Both the position numbers and the translations under genes were made by a program. From Castanea sativa (Eukaryota > Streptophyta > Magnoliopsida > Fagales > Fagaceae): 64,000 nt of DNA. The stretch lies in contig NC_134018.1 in assembly GCF_040712315.1 (NCBI RefSeq), positions 47,989,335 through 48,053,334 on the forward strand. The letters run 5' to 3'. Below, piece by piece: positions 36,355 to 49,015 of this stretch (its first letter is position 1; every line of letters begins with the position of its first letter). The notes beneath the pieces are model-generated. The model searched no databases. It worked only from the letters and a program-made list of their open reading frames with translations, and was not told where the DNA came from.

Positions 36355-36734
36355 TTAAATGCAATCTGATTCACCCTCAGTTACCTTTAGGCAAACCAAC
36401 CAGCCCCTCACATTGTGGACACGTTATCTTAGTGCACTGAGTACCCACTCCTTAGCTATATATGATAGTGCTCAACATTCTATGCGCGCGGAAAAGATAG
36501 ATGGTTTATAGTGGAGTCTCAAGAATCTTAACCTTGGAAGCTTATAAAGAATGAAATGATTGGTAAAGTATAAAAAAAATATATAAATAAACATAAAAGA
36601 CTTAAATATTTATCTCTCTCTTGTTCAAATGTGTTTTAAAGGAAATGAAGTGAATGTAAACATAATCATGTTTGGGATTTGAATAGAAAAAAATAATTTT
36701 AACCCCTCATCATCATTATTATTAATATTATGCC

Positions 36735-36772
<38 letters not shown>

Positions 36773-37520
36773 AAAAAAAAAAAAAAAAAAAATTCTGTGC
36801 GTTTAAGTGAAAAAATTTATTATAAAAACTTCAGTACAACTTCATAAAATATTTTTCATTTCATTTAATTCCTCCTAATTTTGGAGAGATAAAAAAAATG
36901 GACTTATGATAGAAAGAAAAGGAATTTTTTTCTCCCAATAGATGAGTGAAAAGAATATTATTTAAAATTATTTTCTTTAATTTCCCCTATTATCTTCTCC
37001 CAAACAAGTTATAAAGGTAGAAGTGTTGTGATTGATTTTTAATTGTAAAAAGTCTAGTCACAATTAAAACTTTTTATAATTGTTAATATATCCAAGTCTA
37101 GTCACAATGAAGATTTTTTATAGTTGTTAATCCAAGTCTAGTCCCAATTAAGACTTTTTATAGTTGTTAATTTCTCAAAACCCAAATCAATTACAATTTC
37201 CCCCACTTAAATTCTCTAAGTCCATATGAGGTTACCAAATTGGGTTTGATATCATTTATAATGGCTTGAGGAAAATAACTAATTGCACGTGTTATATTCC
37301 TAAAGTACTAGTTTAGTTGCAATTGGGGCTCTTTGAAATCTCTTATAAACTCAAAATCCACCTAATAACATTTGATGTGAGACTCAACATACACTTAAAC
37401 AATCCAATTTGTGGTGTCACAATAATTTTGATGTTCTAGATTAATTGGATATTGATAAAGTGTTTGTTAAGTAGGTGTATGATGAGTCCCATATTGAGTT
37501 TATACTAGGTTGATAATAAC
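36355..37520 (+). promoter_or_regulatory. Upstream module of WAT1-related gene 3 (distal part)
   Basis: Collinear in its first part with 29825-31330 in module A, including the conserved block (36410-36452). It has a CT microsatellite at 36738-36771 and a 40-44-bp repeat (AAGTCTAGTCACAATTAAGA) in three copies at 37050-37172. The second half is not shared with the other modules. Confidence 0.55.
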
Positions 37521-38437
37521 TGTTAGGGTCATATTTTCTATGTAATTGGCTAATCCTTTGACAAAACACACTTTACTTGTAGATTAGATAAATCTAAGTT
37601 GGGTTTGATACATATCAAGTGGTTGTATTAAAGACATGAAGATTGATCCAAGAAACAAGTGAAGAAAAGTTGTTTTACTAAAGCTGGACAGATAGCTCGA
37701 CAGAAAGCTGCTATTGAAATTGAATAGGCAGCTCGACACAAGCTCGATCTATCAAGATTTACGAATTAAGGATTTCCAGATTTGAATTTCGGTCCATGTG
37801 GATGTATTTGTTTAGGGTTTCTTTTCTCACAACCCTATATATATATAAGGCTTATTTTAAAAACCATCATACATGGATACAAAGACCTAGAACTCATATA
37901 CTCTGTGTGAAGCTACTATGTTTGTGTGTCATAAGATTTTGTAACCAAGTGCTTCTTGATCTTCATTGTTTATGAAGTGAAGAATTTTGCAACTAACAAC
38001 AATCATTCAAGTTGCTGGAGTTAGTCACTTACTGGGACTCATGCAAAAGAGTTAGTTACAGATTGGAGATTTGTGCAACAAAGGAAAGAATGCTACTACA
38101 AGATCAAGCCCAATTGGGTATTGGAGAAAAGGTTCAACTATAGGTTGGTATTTCTGGATAGACCAGGGTAGTGGTAAGATTCCTTATACTTGTAATTGCT
38201 TGATTGTTAATTAGTGGATTCTTGGGGGTGGTGACTTTAAAATCACTCGATGGAGGTTTTTGCCTTGAGAGAGGTTTTCCCTATTTATCAACAAATTATT
38301 GTGTCAATTTAATTTCTACTACATTTAGTTTAATTGGTGATTTGTTGGTGCCTTCAAAATTTGCATGCAATTTAACCTAATTAATTAATTTGGGTAATTG
38401 AATTAGTTAACTAGGGTAAAACTATCTTAACCCAACA
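37521..38437 (+). mobile_element. Solo LTR, copia family B
   Basis: A 917-bp LTR, TGTTAGGGTCAT... to ...AACCCAACA, flanked by ATAAC (37516-37520) and ATAGC (38438-38442). It lies in the upstream region of gene 3. Confidence 0.83.
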
Positions 38438-38451
38438 ATAGCTATATTAAC

Positions 38452-39250
38452 TGTAAGGGCTCGAATTGACCCAAAGCCCAATAGACATGAACAAAGGCCC
38501 AACAAGCCCACAACAACAGATTTGTTAGAGAGTGGGTTTAATAAATGAAGATCTAGTCAGTCAAATATGGATCACAGTGAGTTGGGAATGATTGAGAAGT
38601 ACAATTTGAAGAGAAAAAACGCTCCTCGGTCAAGTCCAAGGAAGGTATGTTCTTATATATGTATTTTAGAATTGTACAAATTCTAAGTTCTTCTTTACAT
38701 TCAGTTATCTCATTTTTTTACTTTTTTCCAGGTGATCCTCTGTAAAGGAATCACTTTCCCTTTTATATTCCGGCTCCTTTCCTCATCTTAGCCTTCCACT
38801 TGTTGATCAAATGAGTAATATTCAAGATACTTGTCCCATCAAAACCTTCTTCAAATCTCTATGTGTAGCTGTAAGTCTACAAATCACTATTTAAGTATCA
38901 CTTCCACATTAATGCGACCAATTGGTTAGGTGCAAAACATTCAATGTGATGGTAATAGCTTTCTTTCTAGATATTTCTCAGTTCTTTATTGACTCACCTC
39001 TCTGAAACTTATCCTCCTAAGCATGGTTTCCCCTTGCCCTGTATTTGTTGGGTGGTTGGGCTTCAGACTTCCGTTCTATTTTTCGAGGAAGTTTAGCTCC
39101 TCAAACAACATTGTCTATTTGTTACTACCGACCCTCGTCCTCAACCCAATAACCTACTTGCCCTCCTTAATACTTGCTTGTCCTCAGGCTCTTTGACATC
39201 CTCGGATGGCCCATGGCCCAATACCCTTATCTGATTCTCTTATCCTTACA
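38452..39250 (+). mobile_element. Solo LTR of another retrotransposon (gypsy-like)
   Basis: 799 bp from TGTAAGGGCTCG to TATCCTTACA, a TG...CA unit with short inverted ends, flanked by TTAAC and TTAAG. The sequence is unrelated to copia families A and B and more GC-rich. A gypsy origin is a guess from style; no coding part is present. Confidence 0.6.
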
Positions 39251-39254
39251 TTAA

Positions 39255-39450
39255 GGGTCTGTTTGGATACCGTTTATTTTGCTGAAACTGAAAACTTATT
39301 GCTGAAAGTACTGTAGATAAAGGTAAAAGTTAGTTGAAATAGTACAGTGGAGCCTATGAATAGTATCAAAAAGTGCAGTAGGGCGCATGAATAATAGCAA
39401 AAATAAGCTGAATAGTGAAATAATTTTAATTTTTCGTTACTTCCCAAACG
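39255..39450 (+). mobile_element. MITE-like element in the gene 3 promoter
   Basis: Begins GGGTCTGTTTGGATAC and ends near TTCCCAAACG. It is related to 34077-34292. It lies ~90 bp upstream of the gene 3 TATA box (39537-39546). Confidence 0.6.
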
Positions 39451-39614
39451 CATGCTAGGAGTCCCAATTTTGAGTTTGAAACTAAATTAGTCCTTTTGGA
39501 ATATAAGTATATAATGCAATTTTGGCTAGCATTGTGTATATATAAAGTGGACTCCATGTGCTTCATTTTGCTTAAACCTTACATTAGAGAGATATAAGAG
39601 AAATTTAGCTTAAC

Positions 39615-42585
39615 ATGTCTATGGAGTCCAAGAATCAATTGTATAACAAGGTGAAACCATTTTTGGCAGAAAATTTTATTGCAATTTGGCTATGCAGGGC
39701 TGTCTATAGTAGGTAAGTTTGCTCAAAACAAGGGGATGAGTCAACATGTGTTCATAGTCTACCGGAATGCCATTGCCACTGTTGTCACTGCTCCTTTTGC
39801 TATTGTCTTGGATAAGCTTCCATCTCCTCCCTTCTAATTGTTGTTTACATGTGTTTCATTTCTTTTCTTCAGTGTTACATGTTGAGCAGGATGAAAAAGC
39901 TAATCACTCTAATTTAGTACTCTTAACCGGAAGAAACGGTCAAAGTTGACCTCTGTTTTTGCTAAGGTTGTGTTGCTCGCCTTATTGGGGTAAGAATCTG
40001 GACCATCACGCCATAATTAAGCTTTTGGTCTCAAGCTTTAAAGTTCAACCAAAACATTTTACTTTTTTTTTTTTTTGGCTCAGTTGGATCACAGTACTTA
40101 ATTGACTTTTAAGTTTTCATTTTCTCCTACTCAGGCCTGTTATAAACCAGAACTTGTTCTACACCGGGATGAATTATACTACAGCAACTTTCTCAAGTAT
40201 ACTACAGCAACTTCCTGCGTTTGCATTTTCAATGGCTTGGATTTTACGGTAATTCTCTTTAGTCCCATTGACGTTTGTGAATGCATACATGATGTATTAA
40301 ATATACGGAGTGCTTCAAATATTTCTGAATGCTTTTGTAGTCTTGAGAAAGTAAATATTAGAAGAAGGCGTGGCCAGGCAAAGGTATTGGGGACCATATT
40401 CACGGTTGGGAGAGCCATTCTTAAAGGAATTATGTTGAATCTGCCATGGACAAATGAAAATGCCCATCAAGTATCTACTAATGCAGCAAATAAGCAAGAT
40501 GTAATCAAGGGTGCTCTCATGATACTAGCAGGTTCGGTTGGCTGGTCTGGTTTCATTATTCTTCAAGTAAGAGTCTAATCGGCACTAATTTAATTTGCAA
40601 TTTCAGTTAAAAAAGAGCACACGCACACGCAAGTAATTTTTAAATATTTTTAGAGTACGGAAAATGTTATTCTCTTCTCTCACATTCATGATTGAGCTCA
40701 CTCATTAAATTCATGGTAAGGTCATCCTGAATATTAGAAAAGGAAGTACCATTTCTCCATGCTCCAAGAATACTTAAAAAATTCTCATAAAAAAAAAAAA
40801 GAATACTTAAAAATTTTCCCGCAGGAACAAGTTGATCAGGTTAGTTATCATTGGAAAATTTAATTTAAACCCAAACAGTCATGTAGGGGATTAATTGAAT
40901 AAAATATGCATGTTCCAAACAGATATTCCAACACAGGATTTCAATCATAGTTATAACGTACCAAATTTAAAGCAATTGTTTGTTCGTTTAGACCCTTTAA
41001 ACCAAATTGTTTAACCTAATATATTAACCAAGTGATTACTTAGATTAATTATTTAAATCTAGGTTAAACACAAATAAATCATATCATACAAAATAACGGA
41101 AAATAAATAACACCACGATATGATGACCTAGGAAAACCGATGAAACGAACCGTTTCAAGGTAAAAACTTGGGGAGGATTTGACCTAGCTATCCTTAAGGT
41201 AAAGTAAATCCACTATAAGAGAATTGAAATTTTTACAATTAGATTTAACTCTAAATCTATTACTACCTCATGTAGTAATTTACTAACATGACCACGTGCA
41301 AGCTCCGAATCCCCAAACTCTTTCTCTTCTCGGATTTACACCAATACAAGCACCCTTACTTGTGACTTTGAGATCCCACTAAAAGCTTTAGACACACAAA
41401 CTCTCCAGTTTGTGACTCCAAGACCACTCTTGAAGGTTTAGATCATTAGCAATTGTTGATCTTGTTGCAGCAACTTCAAATCTACCGGATCTAATAATAT
41501 GAGAATGATTTTTGGCGGCGACTTTGATAGAGGAAGGCACAATACCTTTTTGATCTCACAAGAGCACCTCCAAAGTCTCTTAAAAGCTCTGAAAACATAA
41601 TTAGGGTTTTCCTTTATATACTATAAGTGTTTCACTTGAAACCTAAAATGTTTAAGTAGAGTTTGGGCTTAAATAGAATTCTGTAGAAATTTTCGATCGG
41701 TCAGATCTAATTTTCGATCAGTCAGATTTCATTGAATTCAAATTATTCTTTCTGCAGCTTGTATGTTCTTGTGTTTAGACTTGTAACACCTTGAGCATTG
41801 TCTAATAAACTCTATAGATCTAGGAATCTATATTTAGACAAGTTTGTGCTCACAGTTTGCTAATTGTTCTAAACTTTTAGAACCTAATAGCAATAATATC
41901 ATACCCAAATAGTCATGTAGTTGATAATGAAATGGAAAACAAATAAATAAACTATTCGAAAGAAAAATCCGCTAAAAGAAATAGTTACAATCAATTAGGA
42001 CATACAAAACCTTTGTAACCTAGACACTCGATCTATGCAATCACAGCAAATATCACGCTCCTGTTTCCATTGTTGTGGTTTCAAAACCTCTGGAATTCTT
42101 CTACACGAATGAACCTTTTTTACAACTCGAAACTCTAGAAACCAGCATCAACGACTCAAACAGAAACATTTGCAACCATCTTTGACGCAAGTTTTGTCAC
42201 ATAACATTTGTCAACATCTAAAATGTTATAGTAATCAACTTCATTATTGTTGTAGCCAAAATTATTGTGAATTTTTTTCCTGGAGTTTACTTCCAAATCA
42301 ATTTGTAGGAATATTTCTCCAGCCCAGTATGTGGACGATTCAAAAGATAATTATTGTACTTTTAGTCATATGACTTTTTTAATGAATTATATGATTTGTT
42401 TATATTATTTAATGAGTCATGCAATCTAACACATATGAATGGTTTTATAAATTGGCACATAAATTTGGGAGAAAACTCTATTCATTTTTTTTTATAATAA
42501 ACAAAATTAGAGTATGATACGTGAATCCCATTTTAATGTTTGTTAGATTTTTTTCCTTTTGGTTTTATATTTTGATAGTTACAAT
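39615..42585 (+). pseudogene. WAT1-related gene 3, pseudogene lacking exons 5-7
   Basis: Exon 1 starts at ATG 39615 (MSMESKNQLYNKVKPF) but has a one-base insertion near 39670 that shifts the frame. The exon 1 donor has become AAGC (39812) and the exon 2 acceptor ACCG (39928). Exon 2 (39930-39989) has lost one codon. Exon 3 (40136-40252) and exon 4 (40341-40568) still read in frame (QNLFYTGMN; QAKVLGTI), but exon 4 has lost residues equivalent to MTLV. Intron 4 carries a solo LTR (40977-41889) and is cut at 42586 by the minus-strand copia element. Exons 5-7 are not found beyond it. A functional exporter is excluded. Confidence 0.88.
40977..41889 (-). mobile_element. Solo LTR, copia family A, in intron 4 of gene 3
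   Basis: A 913-bp minus-strand LTR with GCAAT on both sides (40972-40976, 41890-41894). Copy C has the unoccupied site (AAAGAAATAATATT near 63250), which confirms the insertion. Confidence 0.92.
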
Positions 42586-43421
42586 CGTACGTTTTTAGAC
42601 CCCTTAAAACAACCAGTTTAACCTAGTTATTTAACCAAGTTATTAACATAGGTAAATTATACAAATCTAGGTTAACACAAATATATCATATCAAGCAAAG
42701 CAGCGGAAATATAAAGAACACAATGATATGATGACCCAGGAAAACCAAACCGGTAAAAAACCTGGGAGGATTTAACCTAGCTATCCTCAAGGTAAAACTG
42801 AATCCACTATGAAAGAATTGAAATTTACACAATAGCAACTTAGACCACTAACATCCTATTGCTACCTCGAGTAGGAAACTTACTATCACGACCACGTGAC
42901 AGCTTCGAGTCCACGAACTACTTCTTTCTTGGATTTCCAGCAAGCACAAGCACTCCCACTTGTATATCTTTAAGCTCTTAATGCAGCAACTGAATGATCA
43001 TCAAGTTCTTGACATAATCTTGATCCTTGATAACCCTAAGTATGTATGAAGGCAAACACCTCTAGATCTTACAGAAGATTCACACACATAGTATCAACAA
43101 CCTCTAAAAACGTGGCCAGGGTTTTTCCTTTTATACCTAGGGCAAAACATAAAACCCTACACGTAAAACGGGCTTGGTCTGAGTTGGAAAATTCTGCAGA
43201 AAAAACAATCTGCACAACTTTTGATCGGTTGAGTCTAATTCTCGATCGATCGAGCCAGGTAAAATTGCACAGTAAATTATGCAGCAACTCGATTCCAACT
43301 TTACATAAAAGACACATACTTTGAGCAGTCTAAACAAGACTAAAATGTTTTGATCATGGTTTGTCAATATTACAAATTAGTGTTCTAATACATTTAAACC
43401 TAAAGGTCTTATAACCTAATA
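42586..43421 (-). repeat. 3' LTR of the pol-less copia element
   Basis: An 836-bp family A LTR in minus orientation (CGTACGTTTTTAGACC... to ...AACCTAATA), bordered inside by the polypurine tract 43422-43433 (AAAGGGGGAGTT on minus). Confidence 0.87.
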
Positions 43422-43433
43422 AACTCCCCCTTT
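43422..43433 (-). other. Polypurine tract
   Basis: AAAGGGGGAGTT on the minus strand, immediately before the 3' LTR. This is the usual primer for plus-strand synthesis. Confidence 0.75.
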
Positions 43434-43959
43434 GGCAATTCGTGACAAAACACAAACATAACAAAATGCTCAAAGTTTACATATAAATAGCTCATTACAA
43501 AAACATAGCCCAACATAACAAATTTAACCTAACTACTATCCATCAGTTGCAAGTGTAGACAGCAACATGACTGAATCAACCTGTATATTCTTGTAACACT
43601 TAACAAACACATAAACGCATGTGTGAAAAATACAAGTAAAACAACATAACTTCTTGATTTCACATAAACATAAACTAAAAGACATATATCATGAATAAAC
43701 TTATCACTATAGATCAATAAACAATGTAGCACAATGTGAAACAAGAAACAGATAAACAAAACAAAATATATCTCCCCCTATCATGGAAAATCCAACACAA
43801 ACATCATGAGCCAAAAAGATACATACAAAGTGAAGCACCTAGATACAATCTAAAAACTCCACAGCTCCAAACACCTCAAAAATCTCCCCCTAACTACAAA
43901 TACTCCTCTCTACACCATATATGCACTCCCCCTTTTTGTGACGAATTGCCAAAGGGCAC

Positions 43960-45051
43960 TCACTCATTAGCAAAAGGAGGTAGCGGTCTAATACTCTCCA
44001 AATCTGCTCGCAAGGCACAAAGCTCAACAAAAATGTCCACCAAAAGCTGACCATGAGCTGCCTGAACGGTCATGACAGTCTCCAACATACGTCGAATGTC
44101 TGAATCATTCGAAGTAGAAGGCGAAGGAACATCAGCAGCAGCAGCAGGATCGTCAAACACCTCAGTAGAAGTATCACCTGTTGAGGAGGGAGGAGGAGGA
44201 GGTACAACATCAAAAGAGTCAACCCTAGGACGTTTAGAGCTTGCTCTTAACTAAGCAGCCCTCTGCCTAAGAAAGGTGGCACCTATAGGAGCGATAATAT
44301 GAACAGGCTCAGACGTGAGAAACTCCTCTAAACCAAGATGTAAGAGAATCTAGTGAATAAAAACAGGGAAAAAAAGAGCGTGAGCAGTAGAACTACTCCA
44401 ATGAACCTTGTTCAAAGAACGAATAAATATATGAGGAAAACTGATAGGAGCATCAGTAACAAGGGCATACAGAAACACACATCGCTCAATAGGGATAGTG
44501 TGCAAATGAGAAATAAACCACAAGGAATGGCAAGCAATTCGAAAGAAAAGATAGTGAACCTTAGAGAGCTCAGCAGTAGTGATTCGAGGATTAGAACCCC
44601 ACTAGATAGAAGACCCAGTGATGTAAGACATGATGTCGTCTAGGGGAGGAGACTCATCATAAGGATAGACAGGATGCTGAATAAAAGGCACCTCAAGAGC
44701 AGCAGCCACTACTGAAGGGGTAATGGTGTACTCATCACCACGAATCCAATTCCTCACAAGAGTGCCAGAATCATTGGAGTGGATAGAGAGGTTCAAGTAG
44801 AACTCTTTGATCAAGGTAGTGAAAGGGGGGTGAGAAATATCTAACAAAGGCAACCAACCCCTACGCTCAAAGTTCCTCCTAATCTCGGGATCTAGCTCAT
44901 CTAAAAGAACCTTTCTCTCAGCCCAAATGTTCCTCTTAAGATTAAGTGTCTCAAAGGTCTCTTGGTGCTTGGCACTCAAGAATCTCTCACTCTCAAAGGA
45001 TGGAGTAGAAGAAGAGGAGGATGTCTTATTGACTCTAATTTTCCTAGGCAT
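43960..45051 (-). pseudogene. Extra ORF downstream of pol position (putative plant transposon protein-like)
   Basis: It starts at ATG 45051 (MPRKIRVNKTSSSSS), is open for 149 codons to 44602, has in-frame stops near 44602, 44350 and 44253, and ends FANE at 43960. Blocks shared with 10454-11555: WAERKVLLDELDPEIRRNFE, RNWIRGDEYTITPSV, ESPPLDDIMSYITG, HTIPIERCVFLYALV and a C-terminal helical AHGQLLVDIFVELCALRADL. The N-terminal half is better preserved here than in the partner element. Function unknown; nuclear or virion-associated roles would be guesses. Confidence 0.7.
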
Positions 45052-45199
45052 GATGCGAAGGAAAGAACAGACAAATAAAAAAGAACCAAAAAAGAAAACA
45101 AGAGAAAACTAGGGGCAGACTGCAAGTTAGCACAAAACAATATAGAAAATAACAAATCTATATGATGCATGAACAATGTAATCAAATGATGCATGCCCT

Positions 45200-47110
45200 A
45201 ATGCAGTGAGAATAAGTTCAATGTAACTTTAAAATCACAAAATTGGTTTAAGCATAGAGTTTATAACAAAATCCCCAAAATTTTGAAAAACCACTTGTAC
45301 AATTTTCAAGAAATTGACCAATTGATCATTACACAAGATAGATAACACATTAAAATGATCAAATTAATCAATCCAACAAGCCAATTTCATTAAATTAAAC
45401 TGAATTGAAAAAAATCCCTAATTTAGGTAATTTCAAGCCCTAGAATTTCAATTTTTTTCACAAAACTCCAAATTGATCAAATTAAATCACCAAGACCCGT
45501 TGTATATCAACCCACAACAACTACCCATTGATCCATTGTGAAAGAAATAGCCTAAAACAGCAAAAGCCCAAAAAATTCTTAGGTTCGAAATTCCCCTCTA
45601 AATGCATGACTTAATGCATGAAAAATGAAAATAAATGAAAAAGGAAGGGTAGAATGATCTTACCGGCCTTAGAAGATAAAAACCTTGCAAAAGAATCGGA
45701 GGAAAACAACAAAAAATAGCTTTAACCCTTAGACCGGTTGAAAAGAGAGAGAAAATGTTTGAAATTTTTTGAAAAGTGATGAACACGTGAAACTCAAAGC
45801 TTTTTTAAAAAACTTCCTGTGCGATTTTCGATCGGTCGAAAATTAGGTTCGATCAATCGAAAATGCCTTCGATTGATCCAACAACGATTGAGTATCGATC
45901 GAAATAGACAAAAGTTGACCAAAAATTTAATCGCAATTTCGACCGGTTGAGAAATAGTTTCGATCGATCGAAATTCTTGAAAAAACAGATTTTTGAAAAC
46001 CAAAACATTTTTTATGCAGAAACTCCTCAAAGCAAAGAATTTTAAGAATAAAATGCATGAGTATGAGATGAAATGCTTTTGCAAAACACATGATTTAAGC
46101 CCATATTTCCCAAAAATTAAGATTTTCACTCAATTCACCTTAAAGTCTCAAACTTCAAAACACATTTTGCATTTAAACTCAAGGAAGTTTCAATCTTGGA
46201 TGGCCAACACTAAATCACACACAATAACATGTACAAAGTTTAGCAAAGAGAAACTTGTGTAGTGTGTGCAACTAGCAAAAGCTTGAGAGACATGTGAGGT
46301 GATATGTGAATAGTAATTAAGCACACTTTCTACAAAATCCATCTCATACATTTAAAAGAGACTATATTCCTCAAAGAGTTACATCATATAACTCTCACAT
46401 CTCCTAGAATAAAAACTTGCAATCATGTAAGTTTCTTGATTTACCTCATAATGTACACACTGATTTTATTTTATCAGAAACTTGTTAAGAATAAGCCGGG
46501 ATAATGTACACGTCAATTTTAATTGATAGAAATTATTCTAGTTCAATAATGTACACCAAATTTAGCATTTAAACCGAGGCTACACTTTATGTTCTTTTTG
46601 TGCATGTGCTATACTTTCTCGAGTACAAAATCTTACGATATGCACTAAGGTATTCATGATTGGCTAATAAACAGTGGTGAGATGGTTATTTATGCCTTTC
46701 TCATTAAGTTCAAGTCTGACAATCAAAGACATATGACTTCAAGATTAAGATCATATGATCAAAAACTATAAACATCTTCCCACACAACATGCACTACAAA
46801 GTTCAAACTAGTAAAGTGCAATAAAATAAGCTCATCCAAGCTAAACAAGGTACATAAACATGTTATGAAAAAAAATATGGCCAACCTTGATTCCAAATCC
46901 AAGACAAAAATGCAAAACACATTTTGCTTCCTTTTCCTTTATTTTATTTTATTTTATATATTTTGGATGAAAATAACAAAAACAACTTAGAATGAAATGC
47001 ATGAATGTTATGCAATGCAAATCCTAGAAAAAACAAAGAAAACAGCAAAACAACATCCAAACAAAAAGGTCACCAAGAGTAGAGCAATGAAGCGCAAGGA
47101 CCATGTCAAA
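45200..47110 (-). other. Post-pol spacer of the pol-less copia element
   Basis: Collinear in reverse with 8500-10450. It includes three GTACATT-type motifs at 46450-46560 and TCGATCGA-like palindromes at 45825-45975. No conserved ORF. Confidence 0.65.
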
Positions 47111-47115
47111 AAGAC

Positions 47116-48957
47116 TCACTTAGATTGAGCATTTTGCATCCAAAGCTTTTTAGATGTACCTTGAGCATTGGAGTTCTTATTTACATTAGAATGATTTCCA
47201 ACTCCAGAATTGGAATAAAGGTTTAAAGCCTTTACCAACTCACCAATAGGTACCATAGGATCATGTGCTTGAGGCACATATACTTTTGATTTATTTGCTC
47301 GCTTAGCAGCTTGCAACTTGAAACAGTTTGGATGAATGTGTCCAGACTTTCCACAAAAATGACAAACCTATGCATGTCTATCATGCAACTTGCCCTTAGA
47401 AGGATTAAAAGTCTTAGTTTTAGACTTTTGAAGATCAACCCTAATCTTTCTCGGAGGTATGACTTCTACAGGTTTGATAACCTCACAGACAGGGGACTCA
47501 GAAGAAGGAACAAAGTTTGTGGAGTGTGTTTAAAAAACAGCGATGCTTTCTACAAAACCTAACCCAGTTTTGTCTGAAGGAGGCTTTTGAACACTCAGCA
47601 TATGATCAAGTTTGGAACTAGCAGACCTATTAGTTTGTTCTCTAGCAACAGATAAATTATGTTCCAAATTTTTAACTTTATCAAGTAAAAGCATGTTCTC
47701 AGTCTTCACATTATTCAACAGTTCATTAGCATCAAACAATTTCACAAGCAAAATTTTCTTTTCAAGCTCAAGAGATGCAATTTTCTTGAAGCCTAGATCA
47801 ACATTCATAGCATCCTTTACAGCAACTTTGCTAAGTTTATTGTAGGCTTCTTGAAGATCTGTATCCTCAAAGAGTTCCCCATCAGAAGGGTTCTCCTCAA
47901 CAACAACATTTTCATCAACTACAGCAGTAGCAGTGAAAACAATGAAGTTTCCGTCCTCGTCACACCCAGACTCATCATCAGAAACTTCATCATCACTAAG
48001 GGTTACAGCCATAACTTTACTCTTAGACTTCAAGTATGTAGGACATTCAGATTTCATATGACCATACCCTTGACACCCAAAACATTGTTGTCCCATAAAA
48101 TTATTAGAAGGTTGACCTACTTTTCTTTAGGTTTATCAGTGTTATTAACCTTAGTGGGATCATTCCTCCTAAAATTTCTAGGTTCAACAGTGTTCTTACC
48201 TCTTGCCCTTCTGTTATTGTTCCTATGAAAGTTTTTAAAGTTCTTGGCAAGATATGCAATCTCTGTAGCAGAGAGTTCATCATCAAATCCACTCACATCA
48301 ACATCATCAACAAACTTAAGAGCCATTGATTTGGATTTGCTAGTCTTAGGTAGGTCCAACTCATAGGACTGAAGAGATCCTACAAGTTCATCAATAGGGA
48401 TGGAGTCCACATCCTTGCTTTCAGTGATGGCAGTCACTTTGGGTCTAAAGTCCTCAGTCAAGGATCTAAGAATCTTCCTAACAATTTTAGGTTGATCATA
48501 GATTTCACCCAGATTGTATGCAGAATTAATAGTGTCATTAAATTTAACATAGAATTCATCAAAAGATTCATCATCAGACATCCTAATGCTTTGTAGTTAA
48601 TTTCTGCAACTTATTAATTTTAACTGCCTTTGTGCCTTCATGCACAGTCTGGAAGATATTCCAAGCAGTATGAGCAACCTCAGCATTAGAGATTCTCTTA
48701 AATTCCTCCATAGAAACAGCATTAAAGATAGCATTCATGGCTTTGCTATTGAAAGTTGCTGCTTTTTTCTGAGAAGTTTGCCACTCACTCACAAGAGTAG
48801 TGGGCTTCTCCCATCCGTATTCAACGGAGTTCCAGACTCTCTCATTAATAGATTTCAGGAATGCTTTCATCCTGACTTTCCAATAAGCATAATTATTTCC
48901 ATCAAAGTGATGAGGAATAACAAGAGAGTGTCCGTGTTCCATGACAACTGGGGTCAA
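47116..48957 (-). pseudogene. Copia gag (broken)
   Basis: It starts at ATG 48957 (MTPVVMEHGHSL) with the capsid signature NNYAYWKVRMKAFL, open to 48583. It then runs through further open stretches 48581-48117 and 48096-47530 with single stops between them. The first zinc knuckle, CFGCQGYGHMKSEC (CX2CX4HX4C), is near 48075. An acidic linker (SDDEVSDDESGCDEDG) and a long coiled coil follow. A second knuckle, CHFCGKSGHIHPNC, is near 47365-47330. Known role: nucleocapsid packaging of the element RNA. It ends where pol should begin (QNAQSK, 47116). Confidence 0.85.
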
Positions 48958-48998
48958 GGATCAACTCAGAGATCAAAAGATCTTCAACAATAGAGTTA

Positions 48999-49015
48999 CC
49001 CGCTTTGATACCACT
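48999..49015 (-). promoter_or_regulatory. Primer-binding site of the pol-less copia element
   Basis: AGTGGTATCAAAGCGGG on the minus strand, adjacent to the LTR. Initiator tRNA-Met type. Confidence 0.85.

Noticed and set aside
43046..43324. Overlapping ORFs on both strands inside LTRs (also 49492-49814)
   Set aside because: They lie wholly within family A LTRs and are not kept open in the solo copies.
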